Assembly: GCF_003555505.1 (NCBI RefSeq)
Contig: NZ_CP032152.1
Location: 1,721,001 to 1,785,000 of the forward strand
Reading direction: 5' to 3'
Length of the DNA: 64,000 nt
Source: Thermosynechococcus sichuanensis E542
GTDB taxonomy: Bacteria > Cyanobacteriota > Cyanobacteriia > Thermosynechococcales > Thermosynechococcaceae
A program made the translations under genes and the position numbers. The notes beneath the pieces are model-generated. The model made no database searches, was not told the DNA's origin, and was given only the letters and a program-made list of their open reading frames with translations. This document shows positions 46,344 to 54,348 of this stretch, piece after piece. The number at the start of each line of letters is the position of its first letter. Position 1 is the first letter of the stretch.

Positions 46344-48326
46344 ATGGCGAGACGATGCAACATTGCCCTTGTGGGCAGCTACAACAGTGGCAAAACGACC
46401 CTCGCAGAAAGTATTTTGCGCCTTACCCAAGCTACCAATGGGAAGGCCAGTAGTCTTCTGGATACCAGTCCTGAAGCTCGCGATCGCCAAATGGGGGTGG
46501 AACTGAATGTTGTTCATACCCGGTATGGGGACTTGGGTCTCACGCTTCTCGACTGTCCCGGCTCGGTGGAATTGCTGCAAGAGACCCTCAATGCTCTTGT
46601 GGGCGTGGATATGGCGATCGTTGTCTGTGAACCCCTCAGCGATCGCGCCTTTACGCTAACTCCCCTGTTCAAATTCCTCGATGACTGGCAAATCCCCCAT
46701 ATCCTCTTTGTCAACAAGATGGAGCGTGCCCACGACCCCTACATGGAGATCCTCGCTGCCTATCGCCAAGTCTCTAGTCGTCCCCTTGTGCCCCACCAGT
46801 ATCCGATTTGGCAGGGGGATGATCTCTTGGGCTACATTGACTTAGTGACTGAGCAGGCCTATCACTACCATGCAGGGGCAGCGGCAGATTTAGTGCCCTT
46901 CCCTACGGAATTGCAAGCCGTCGAACAGGCGGCACGGGCGGAGCTACTGGAGGCTCTAGCCAACTATGACGATCATCTCCTAGAAGAACTCCTTGAGGAT
47001 ATTACGCCGCCAGAAAGTGAAATCATGGCGGATTTGCGTTGGGAGTTGGGAGCCGATTTAATTGTGCCCGTCTTCTTTGGCAGTGCGCAAACGGACTACG
47101 GTGTGCGTCCTCTACTAGCTGCCCTTGATCGCGAAGCCCCCGATGCTACCCATCGCCAGATCAACGGTGAGGAACCGCTCGCCCAAGTGCTAAAGACCTT
47201 CTATCTCCCCCAAGGAGGCGGCAAGCTCTCCCTTGTGCGGGTTTGGCAAGGCACCTTGACCGATGGCATGAGCTTGAATGGGGTGCGCGTGGGGGGCATC
47301 TACCGTGCCCAAGGCACGCAACTGGAATCCTTGGGTCAAGCCACAGCCGGGGATATTGTTCTCTTGGCGCGGCTAGAGGGCATTCGTACGGGTGAGACTC
47401 TCAGTGTCAGTGGTCAGGCGTCACCTTTGCCCTGTGCCCCCCAACTCGAACCGGTCTATGCCTTGGCCATTACCCCCAGCAAACGCAGTGATGAGGTGAA
47501 GCTGACCAGCGCGCTGCAAAAACTGCTTGAGGAAGACCCGGCGCTGCGCTGGGAACAGCATGGCGATACCCATGAAATTATTCTCTGGGGTCAGGGTGAC
47601 ATTCACTTGCAGATTGCCCTCGATCGCCTGCGCCGCAAATATAACCTACCGATGCAAACCCATCTCCCCCAAGTCCCCTACAAGGAAACCATTCGCCGCA
47701 GCACGAAAAACAGTCATGGCCGCTATAAACATCAAACCGGTGGCCACGGCCAATTTGGCGATGTGTACCTCGATATTGAACCCCTCGCACGCGGCAGCGG
47801 CTTTCAATTTAGTGAAACGATTGTCGGCGGCGTTGTGCCCAAGCAATATATTCCCGGTGTCGAGCAGGGGGTGCGGGACTTTCTCAACCAAGGACCGTTG
47901 GGATTTCCAATTGTGGATGTGGCGGTGACCCTCACCAATGGCTCCTACCATTCTGTGGATAGCTCTGAGCAGGCCTTTCGCCAAGCAGCTCGCCTTGCCA
48001 TGCAAGCGGGGATTCCCCAATGTGAGCCGCAACTCCTAGAACCCATTATGGCGGTGCAGGTGTGGATGCCCCAAGCCTTTACGGCGAAGGTGATGCAGGC
48101 GTTGACGGGGCGGCGCGGTCAGGTTTTGGGCTACAGCAGTAAGGAAGGTTGGCCCGGCTGGGATCAGATTGAGGCTTATTTACCCCAAGCGGAAATGCAT
48201 GACTTTGTGGTGGAGTTGCGATCGCTGACGATGGGCACAGGTGGCTTCCATTGGCAATTTGACCACCTTCAAGAGGTACCCGAGAAACTGGCTGCGACGA
48301 TTGTGCAGCGCCACAAAAAAGCCTAG
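46344..48326 (+). CDS. Elongation factor G-like GTPase paralogue (EF-G2 type) with degenerate motifs
   Basis: The 660-residue protein has all EF-G domains but altered G motifs: the P-loop reads GSYNSGKTT instead of AHxDxGKTT, switch II reads DCPGSVE instead of DTPGHVD so the catalytic His of translational GTPases is Ser, and the NKxD motif is NKME. Domains III-V are intact (RRSTKNSHGRYKHQTGGHGQFGDV). It is not the main EF-G; cyanobacteria carry such paralogues (for example the Synechocystis Sll0830 group) with unknown role. The start is ATG 46344. Its end overlaps the convergent glycosyltransferase end by 4 bases. Confidence 0.9.
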   Translation: MARRCNIALVGSYNSGKTTLAESILRLTQATNGKASSLLDTSPEARDRQMGVELNVVHTRYGDLGLTLLDCPGSVELLQETLNALVGVDMAIVVCEPLSDRAFTLTPLFKFLDDWQIPHILFVNKMERAHDPYMEILAAYRQVSSRPLVPHQYPIWQGDDLLGYIDLVTEQAYHYHAGAAADLVPFPTELQAVEQAARAELLEALANYDDHLLEELLEDITPPESEIMADLRWELGADLIVPVFFGSAQTDYGVRPLLAALDREAPDATHRQINGEEPLAQVLKTFYLPQGGGKLSLVRVWQGTLTDGMSLNGVRVGGIYRAQGTQLESLGQATAGDIVLLARLEGIRTGETLSVSGQASPLPCAPQLEPVYALAITPSKRSDEVKLTSALQKLLEEDPALRWEQHGDTHEIILWGQGDIHLQIALDRLRRKYNLPMQTHLPQVPYKETIRRSTKNSHGRYKHQTGGHGQFGDVYLDIEPLARGSGFQFSETIVGGVVPKQYIPGVEQGVRDFLNQGPLGFPIVDVAVTLTNGSYHSVDSSEQAFRQAARLAMQAGIPQCEPQLLEPIMAVQVWMPQAFTAKVMQALTGRRGQVLGYSSKEGWPGWDQIEAYLPQAEMHDFVVELRSLTMGTGGFHWQFDHLQEVPEKLAATIVQRHKKA

Positions 48327-49171
48327 GCTACCAGTTGAGCTGCCTTGGCCTGTAATTCCTGAAGTCGTGTGGCCATAATCTGCTGAATCTGCGCCTCCTG
48401 CTGGCGATCGCTGGCATCCAGATCATCAGCCACGGTGCCCGGTGCCGCTTGGAATTTCTTGAGTTGACGGTCAAAGAAACTATCGGGAAAGCGGCGGTAC
48501 TCAACGGTCTGTTGCTCTAGGCGGGCGGTGTGGCAAAACCGGTGTAACCAATGGGCATAGGCCACATCCTCAGCTCCGTAGCGAAATTGGCGAAACACCT
48601 CCTCTTCGGGAAAACCGCCAATAAACTCATGGACTTCACGGCGGACGGCGAGATTGAGCACCAGCGTTTGCTCGAGGCTTCTGTGCCAGTAGGGGTGCAG
48701 GCGATCGCGACAATAGACCCCTGTGCGCACCGCCCCAAAATACCCAGGGGCATAGGGTTGCGGTAGGGGCTGATTCAACACCGATAGAGCTAAGAACAGA
48801 TGCTCCGGGCGGTACAAATCATCGGCATCACAGAAGAAAATCACCTCCCCTTTGGCCAAGCGCACCCCCATGTTCCGCGCTGCCGCAATCCCAATATTCG
48901 TGGGTAACCCCACCAGTTGCAGGGGCACCGTATTTGGCCATCCTTCTGTTGCCACATCACAGGTGGTATCCGTTGAACCATCGCTGATCAAGATCAACTC
49001 CCCTTCCGTAGCGTAGGGAAAGTGCTGCTGGAGGTAGCGGCAACTGGCGGCAATGCTCTCAAGGGTTTCCCGAAAGACGGTTTCTCCCCGCTGGGTTACC
49101 ACATTGTAGGCGGGCATCACAATCGAGAAGGAACGCAGGCCAGCAAGTTCCACAGCAAGTCCCTCAGTCAC
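48323..49171 (-). CDS. Family 2 glycosyltransferase
   Basis: The 282-residue GT2 protein has the GT-A fold: FSIVMPAYNVVTQRGETVF at the N-terminus, ISDGSTDTT for nucleotide-sugar binding, GIAAARNMGVRLAKGEVIFF and the DXD-type CDADDLYRPEHLFLAL. YGAEDVAYAHWLHRF supplies the later ED acid motif. It has no membrane span. The acceptor is unknown, and no polysaccharide cluster surrounds it. Its end overlaps the EF-G-like gene by 4 bases. Confidence 0.88.
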   Translation of the reverse strand: MTEGLAVELAGLRSFSIVMPAYNVVTQRGETVFRETLESIAASCRYLQQHFPYATEGELILISDGSTDTTCDVATEGWPNTVPLQLVGLPTNIGIAAARNMGVRLAKGEVIFFCDADDLYRPEHLFLALSVLNQPLPQPYAPGYFGAVRTGVYCRDRLHPYWHRSLEQTLVLNLAVRREVHEFIGGFPEEEVFRQFRYGAEDVAYAHWLHRFCHTARLEQQTVEYRRFPDSFFDRQLKKFQAAPGTVADDLDASDRQQEAQIQQIMATRLQELQAKAAQLVA

Positions 49172-49224
49172 TCGCCCTCATTTTCTCCCTAGGCGCGGCT
49201 GCGATGCAAAAATTTCCCAAGGTG

Positions 49225-49254
49225 TTGACAAACGCTCAGGGCATTCGCTACATT
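49225..49254 (+). promoter_or_regulatory. Promoter of tRNA-Glu
   Basis: TTGACA at 49225-49230 and TACATT at 49249-49254, 18 bases apart, give a strong sigma-70-like pair (6/6 and 4/6). Transcription would begin near 49261, eleven bases before the tRNA, fitting a compact stable-RNA promoter. Confidence 0.65.
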
Positions 49255-49271
49255 AACTAATGCTGAGTCTT

Positions 49272-49344
49272 GCCCCCATCGTCTAGAGGCCTAGGACACC
49301 TCCCTTTCACGGAGGCGACGGGGATTCGAATTCCCCTGGGGGTA
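49272..49344 (+). tRNA. trnE: tRNA-Glu (anticodon UUC)
   Basis: The 73-base cloverleaf has acceptor arms GCCCCCA and TGGGGGT, a T-arm with GGGGATTCGAATTCCCC, an anticodon stem CCTCC/GGAGG and loop CTTTCAC, so the anticodon (49306-49308) is TTC, for Glu. The 3' CCA is not encoded. In cyanobacteria this tRNA also supplies glutamyl-tRNA for 5-aminolevulinate, hence chlorophyll and bilins. A consensus promoter lies just upstream. Confidence 0.97.
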
Positions 49345-49513
49345 TCCCAAACTGGCAAACTCAATGCCACCACCGCTTACGCCAAACGTCACGACTGGCG
49401 AGAGTTATTGCACTGCCCTCTAGTAATGTAAATCGCCCCTAGGCGGGTATTTTCCAGTCGCCGATCTCCTGCCAAAGTGCCACAATACTGAAAAGTAGTG
49501 CAGGAGACACAGG

Positions 49514-50677
49514 ATGAACTGGGCAACGCGGGTGATGCGGGTCACGCCGTCGGTCACACTGGCGATTGATGCCAAAGCCAAGGCAATGCGCGCGGCTGGA
49601 GAAGATGTCTGTAGCTTCAGTGCCGGCGAACCCGACTTTGACACCCCTGCCCACATTCGTGAAGCGGCCAAAACTGCCCTTGATCAAGGGAAAACTCGCT
49701 ATGGTCCAGCAGCAGGGGAACCCGCCTTGCGCCAAGCGATCGCCACCAAGCTCAACAACGATAATCACCTGCCCTATCGTGCTGAAAATATCCTCGTCAC
49801 CAATGGCGGCAAACAGGCGCTCTTTAACCTGATGCTAGCCCTGATTAATCCCGGCGATGAGGTGATTATTCCTGCCCCCTACTGGGTGAGCTATCCAGAA
49901 ATGGTACACTTGGCCAGTGGCACGCCGGTGATTGTGACGACAACTGCTGAAACGGGGTATCGGATTACGCCAGCGCAACTAGAAGCAGCAATTACCCCAA
50001 AGACACGGCTTTTTGTCCTCAACTCCCCCAGTAACCCCACGGGCATGGTCTATACCCCCGAGGAAATTCGTGACCTCGCGACAGTGATTGTGCGACATCA
50101 ACTGTGGGTGGTTTCCGATGAGATTTACGAGAAGATTCTCTACGATGGGGCTGAGCATCTGAGTATTGGGGCTGTGAGTGAGGCCGCCTTTGAGCGAACC
50201 ATTGTCTGTAGTGGCTTTGCTAAGGCCTATGCAATGACGGGCTGGCGCGTCGGGTATCTTGCTGGACCAGCGGATTTAATTAAGGCAACCACAAAGATTC
50301 AAGGCCACAGCACCTCAAATGTGTGTACGTTTGCCCAGTATGGTGCCCTTGCAGCCCTAGAGGGAAGTCAAGCCTGTGTGGCGGAGATGGTGGCCGCCTT
50401 CCGCGATCGCCGTGCCTGTATGTATGAACGCATTTCTGAGATTCCTCGGCTGCGCTGTCTCAAACCCCAGGGTGCCTTTTATCTCTTTGTGGATATTAGC
50501 GCAACGGGTTTAAGTTCTGTCGAGTTTTGCGATCGCCTGCTGGAGGAGGAAAAAGTGGCCACTATCCCCGGCAAAGCCTTTGGCATGGATGATCACATTC
50601 GCCTCTCCTACGCTACGGATTTAGCCACCATTGAAAAAGGCCTGACGCGACTGGCAAAATTTGTCGAACGGCTCTAA
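49514..50677 (+). CDS. aspC: PLP-dependent aspartate aminotransferase (class I)
   Basis: The 387-residue fold-type I aminotransferase has [19 protein letters not shown] at the N-terminus, [18 protein letters not shown] (substrate/PLP contacts), [13 protein letters not shown], and the PLP lysine in [17 protein letters not shown]. The C-terminal Arg in [11 protein letters not shown] binds the substrate carboxylate. This is the Ib-type aspartate aminotransferase of cyanobacteria and plants, probably a broad aspartate/prephenate aminotransferase; the specificity is inferred. The last 57 bases overlap a minus-strand reading frame that is a Uma2 relic, and may reflect rearrangement at its 3' end. 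Confidence 0.93.
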   Translation: MNWATRVMRVTPSVTLAIDAKAKAMRAAGEDVCSFSAGEPDFDTPAHIREAAKTALDQGKTRYGPAAGEPALRQAIATKLNNDNHLPYRAENILVTNGGKQALFNLMLALINPGDEVIIPAPYWVSYPEMVHLASGTPVIVTTTAETGYRITPAQLEAAITPKTRLFVLNSPSNPTGMVYTPEEIRDLATVIVRHQLWVVSDEIYEKILYDGAEHLSIGAVSEAAFERTIVCSGFAKAYAMTGWRVGYLAGPADLIKATTKIQGHSTSNVCTFAQYGALAALEGSQACVAEMVAAFRDRRACMYERISEIPRLRCLKPQGAFYLFVDISATGLSSVEFCDRLLEEEKVATIPGKAFGMDDHIRLSYATDLATIEKGLTRLAKFVERL

Positions 50678-50682
50678 AGCCA

Positions 50683-50815
50683 CTCTGGTCAATTCTAGGC
50701 GCAGATCAGGATTGTCGTGGCAAAGTTGGTCGAACTGCTCTGGGGTCACCCGCACCGTTGTATTGCGGACATTCAGGAGCAGGGGGGAGCTGTCCACGGG
50801 TGTCGTAAAAGTCAT
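50683..50815 (-). pseudogene. Truncated Uma2 (DUF820) family gene, N-terminal relic
   Basis: On the minus strand from ATG 50815 about 43 residues (TTVRVTPEQFDQLCHDNPDL, then RLELT) match the start of Uma2 endonuclease-like proteins, where the family continues with a strand and the catalytic Asp/Glu core. Here homology ends near LELT, close to the 3' end of aspC, and the frame runs on antisense into aspC to a stop near 50621. The catalytic core is missing, so I call it a decayed fragment. Uma2 genes are abundant and mobile in cyanobacteria. Confidence 0.6.
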
Positions 50816-50858
50816 AGCCTTTGCCCAAATCGGGTAACTTGATCCTAGCGAAGGCGAC

Positions 50859-51755
50859 TTAGAGATGCTCTTTGACGTATTTCCACGCTAGTTTGGCTGC
50901 ACCGACGATACCCGCTTGGTTCCCAAGGGTGGCTCGCAAGCAGTGGAGGTTATTGCGAGAGGTGAGTAGCACCCGTTGTTCCAGTTCGGTAATCATTGCA
51001 GGAAAAAAGAGATCACTGGCGGCACTAATCCCGCCACCAATAATGACGGCTTCGGGGGTGAGGACGTACACAAGGCTAGCAATGCCAGCGGCTAATTCGC
51101 GGCCATAGGTTTGCCAAAGGGCGATCGCTTCAGGGTCTCCTTTGGTGGCCCGCTCTGCCATCTCATGGGGTTCACAGCCCCACCGCCGCCGCAGCGCTTG
51201 GGCGGAAACGTGTTGCTCAAGGGAACCGCGATTACCGCTATTGCAGGGATGGCCGTTGTAGTCAAGGGTAATGAGACCCAACTCCCCTGCGGTTCCATCC
51301 CGACCCACGAACAGCTCCCCATTAAGGATAATGGCACCCCCCACACCAGTACCAAGGGTGAGCATAATTAAGTCTTTGAACTGACTACCGGCTCCGAGCC
51401 ATGCCTCCCCTAGACCAGCGCAGTTGGCGTCGTTACCAATCACTGTGGGTTTGCCCGTCAGGTGCTCGAGGCTGTCGCTAATCGGGACATCGTACCAGTC
51501 AAGGTTAATGGCACGGCGGGCAATGCGACCCGTGGCATCCACTGGCCCCGGAACCCCCATACCGATCGCCAGCGCTCGATCCTCTGGATCGATGTTTTGG
51601 ATGCCCTGAGCAATGACTTTCACGACTTGATCTGGAAAGGGGGGCTGGGGAGTTGGCAGTGTGAGAGCATTAAGGCAATCCCCCTTGGGGCTAAAGCGCC
51701 CCATTTTGATGGCAGTGCCACCAAGATCAACACCAATAACGTAGGGTTCATTCAC
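50859..51755 (-). CDS. ROK family sugar kinase (glucokinase-like)
   Basis: The 298-residue protein has the ROK ATP loop VIGVDLGGTAIKMG, the GVPGPVD stretch, the catalytic Asp in VIGNDANCAGLGEAWLGAG, and LTLGTGVGGAIILNG. The zinc-binding motif of many ROK proteins (CxCGxxGCxE) is altered to PCNSGNRGSLE, so the usual zinc cysteines are reduced to one. Activity on glucose is likely but inferred. The start is ATG 51755, overlapping the LCP gene by 4 bases on the same strand, so they are translationally coupled. Confidence 0.9.
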   Translation of the reverse strand: MNEPYVIGVDLGGTAIKMGRFSPKGDCLNALTLPTPQPPFPDQVVKVIAQGIQNIDPEDRALAIGMGVPGPVDATGRIARRAINLDWYDVPISDSLEHLTGKPTVIGNDANCAGLGEAWLGAGSQFKDLIMLTLGTGVGGAIILNGELFVGRDGTAGELGLITLDYNGHPCNSGNRGSLEQHVSAQALRRRWGCEPHEMAERATKGDPEAIALWQTYGRELAAGIASLVYVLTPEAVIIGGGISAASDLFFPAMITELEQRVLLTSRNNLHCLRATLGNQAGIVGAAKLAWKYVKEHL

Positions 51756-53116
51756 AGAGATTTTGCCGGCCTCAATTGCAGGCGATCGCGAGCATCGTCG
51801 CCCAGTTGAATCGTCACATCCGATGCTAGCACACCCGTACTCTCCACCCGCACTTCCCCAAATCCCAGCAATAACTGCACCCGACGTGCTGCCGCCAAAT
51901 CCCCCTGCTGAGCAATGATGCGCGTAATCGGAATTGGCTGGGGCAATGGTTCTGCCACCAAAGGATAGGGATAACCGGCGGTTTGCAGTTGCTGACTCAG
52001 TTGCATGACCAATGATTCCGGCAGGCTGGTATTTTGAATTGCAATCCGCACTTGGGCAGGGGTGGTCAAACCCGTCTCGCGCGGATCAGCCGTGGGAGTA
52101 TCGCGGAAATACTGATCCGTCAGCCAAGCAATGCGTTGGTAATTGGGCAACCAATAGCTCACTTCCACTTCATCGGTGCTGCCATTAAAGTTCCCCGGCA
52201 GCATCAGAAACTCCACCCGCGATCGCGGCAAGCTGGTGAGAAATTGCCCCAAGCTCATCAGTTCTTCAACTGTTAAATTGGTATCCAAGTTTTCGCGAAT
52301 AATACTGAGAATTTGGGGGGTACGGGCAAGGGTTTCGGGGCGAGCGGTTTGCTCCATCAATGCCCGCAAAAACATCTGTTGTCGCTGCACGCGGCCAATA
52401 TCGCCAAGGGCATCGTAGCGAAAGCGCAGAAATTGGAGGGCTTGGTTGCCATTCAGGTGTTGTCGCCCCGGCTGCAAATCAATGTAGAGGCGCTGACTGT
52501 CATCCCGATAGCGCATGGCTGTGGGTACATCCAGCGTTACCCCCCCAAGGGCATCAATGAGTTTCTCAATGCCTTGAACGTTAATGCGCAAATAGCGATC
52601 AATGGGCACATCCCCCAACAGATCACTCACGGTTTCTGCCGCCAGGGCGGGTCCGCCGAGGGCATTGGCTTCGTTAATTTTGGCGTCTCCTCGGCCGGGG
52701 ATAAAGGTCAGCGTATCGCGGGGAATTGACAGCACTACTAACCGTTGCTGCACTGGATCAAAACGCACTAGCAGCAGTGAATCCGATAGCCCCTCAACGG
52801 AATTCACTAGGGCATGGTAGGTCAGGTTGGGGTCGGGTGGCTCATCTAAGTCGGAGGTTAAAACCTTGGAGCCAATGAGCAATAAATTCAAGGGTTGATG
52901 GAGCCTTGCCCCTGTCCAGCGATCGCCCCGTTGAAACACCTGCCACTCTCGACTGCTGAGCGATCGCTGCATGAGTGGTGTACTCTGACTCAATAGCCCC
53001 CACAGTGCCCCTAGGCTGCCGGAGATCAAGGCAACCCCTAACCACAACACCAGTCGCCAAAATAAAACCCCTTCTTCAGGCGGAGCAGGTCGTCGGCGTT
53101 GCCATCGAATAAACAC
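51752..53116 (-). CDS. LytR-CpsA-Psr (LCP) family cell-wall ligase with LytR C-terminal domain
   Basis: The 454-residue protein begins with a short cytoplasmic tail, one membrane span (FWRLVLWLGVALISGSLGAL), and the LCP domain: LLLVRFDPVQQRLVVLSIPRDT (metal/phosphate contacts), GDAKINEANALGGP and FLRFRYDALGDIGRVQRQQ. The last third, with PRETGLTTPAQVRIAIQNTS, is a LytR_C domain. LCP enzymes attach polyprenyl-linked glycans to peptidoglycan or other envelope acceptors. It is first in the transcript with the ROK kinase gene and diverges from obgE. Confidence 0.92.
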   Translation of the reverse strand: MFIRWQRRRPAPPEEGVLFWRLVLWLGVALISGSLGALWGLLSQSTPLMQRSLSSREWQVFQRGDRWTGARLHQPLNLLLIGSKVLTSDLDEPPDPNLTYHALVNSVEGLSDSLLLVRFDPVQQRLVVLSIPRDTLTFIPGRGDAKINEANALGGPALAAETVSDLLGDVPIDRYLRINVQGIEKLIDALGGVTLDVPTAMRYRDDSQRLYIDLQPGRQHLNGNQALQFLRFRYDALGDIGRVQRQQMFLRALMEQTARPETLARTPQILSIIRENLDTNLTVEELMSLGQFLTSLPRSRVEFLMLPGNFNGSTDEVEVSYWLPNYQRIAWLTDQYFRDTPTADPRETGLTTPAQVRIAIQNTSLPESLVMQLSQQLQTAGYPYPLVAEPLPQPIPITRIIAQQGDLAAARRVQLLLGFGEVRVESTGVLASDVTIQLGDDARDRLQLRPAKSL

Positions 53117-53317
53117 TATTGCCTTGCCACACTAAAAATTCTCTTAAGCCTACCATATAACCCTTTTTCCATAGGGAAAATACATCAAGCGGAAAGTGCT
53201 TTCGATGCTGAGTTTCACCTTTTGAAGCCTACGTCATCCCTGTGAAAAGAACGGTCAACAAGTTGGCAGGATACAATACTCAAATACCTAACCTATACGC
53301 AACCAATTGCGGCCAAA

Positions 53318-54328
53318 ATGCAATTTATTGACCTTGCCGAAATTCATGTCAAAGCTGGAAAAGGGGGCGACGGCATTATTGCCTTTCGCCGTGAAAAGTA
53401 TGTGCCTGCGGGGGGGCCCTCGGGGGGCAATGGGGGCAATGGTGGCTCGGTAATTCTCAAGGCAGTCTCCAATTTACAAACGCTGCTGGACTTTCGCTAT
53501 GCCCATGTGTTCAAGGCGGAAAATGGCCAGCGAGGCGGACCGAATAACCGTACGGGTGCCTGTGGTGCGGATTTAGTAATTGAAGTACCCTGCGGCACAA
53601 TGGTCTGGGATGCGGAAACGGAGGAATTACTGGGAGACCTCACCACCCCCGGTCAAACGCTGCTGGTGGCCAAGGGGGGTAAAGGGGGGCTAGGGAATAA
53701 GCACTTTCTCAGCAATCATCAGCGGGCACCAGACTATGCCCTACCGGGCTTGGAGGGGGAGGAGCGCCATCTGCGGTTAGAACTTAAGCTACTGGCGGAA
53801 GTGGGGATTATTGGCCTACCCAATGCGGGCAAATCCACGCTGATTTCGGTGCTGTCAGCGGCACGACCCAAAATTGCTGATTATCCCTTTACAACCTTAG
53901 TGCCCAATTTAGGAGTGGTGCGCCAACCCAATGGCGACGGAACGGTGTTTGCCGATATTCCCGGTCTGATTGCCGGTGCCCATGCAGGGTTGGGCTTGGG
54001 ACATGAGTTTCTGCGCCATGTTGAGCGCACACGTCTGTTGCTGCACTTGATTGATGCGACGGCTGAGGATGTGGTAGCTGCTTACCAAACGATTCGTGAT
54101 GAGTTAGTGGCCTATGGGCACGGCTTGGGCGATCGCCCGCAAATCATTGCCCTGAATAAAATTGATGCCCTAGAGGCTTCGCAAATTACGGCTATTCAAG
54201 AGACCCTTGCCGCCTATGCGGGTCAACGGGTTTTTGCCATCTCGGCGGTGGCGCGTCAGGGGTTAGAGCCTCTCTTGGACGCTATTTGGCAGGAACTGGG
54301 GGTGAGCGTTTCCCATCAGTATTCTTGA
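53318..54328 (+). CDS. obgE: Ribosome-associated GTPase ObgE/CgtA
   Basis: The 336-residue protein has the glycine-rich Obg fold ([37 protein letters not shown]) and a GTPase domain with the P-loop GLPNAGKST, switch [24 protein letters not shown] and the SAV stretch. The C-terminal OCT extension of some Obg proteins is absent, as in other cyanobacteria. It acts on large-subunit assembly and growth control. Its stop (TGA 54326-54328) overlaps an ATG of the following CHAT protein gene. Confidence 0.96.
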   Translation: MQFIDLAEIHVKAGKGGDGIIAFRREKYVPAGGPSGGNGGNGGSVILKAVSNLQTLLDFRYAHVFKAENGQRGGPNNRTGACGADLVIEVPCGTMVWDAETEELLGDLTTPGQTLLVAKGGKGGLGNKHFLSNHQRAPDYALPGLEGEERHLRLELKLLAEVGIIGLPNAGKSTLISVLSAARPKIADYPFTTLVPNLGVVRQPNGDGTVFADIPGLIAGAHAGLGLGHEFLRHVERTRLLLHLIDATAEDVVAAYQTIRDELVAYGHGLGDRPQIIALNKIDALEASQITAIQETLAAYAGQRVFAISAVARQGLEPLLDAIWQELGVSVSHQYS

Positions 54329-54348
54329 TGGCTGCTGTTGAGGCAAAA

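Noticed and set aside
46326-46580. Minus-strand reading frame at the start of the EF-G-like gene
   Set aside because: It lies opposite the P-loop region of a conserved GTPase and has no ribosome-binding site or homology.
49200-49513. Possible integration site at the tRNA-Glu gene
   Set aside because: I found no integrase gene or direct repeat of the tRNA 3' end nearby, and the flanks are ordinary core genes.
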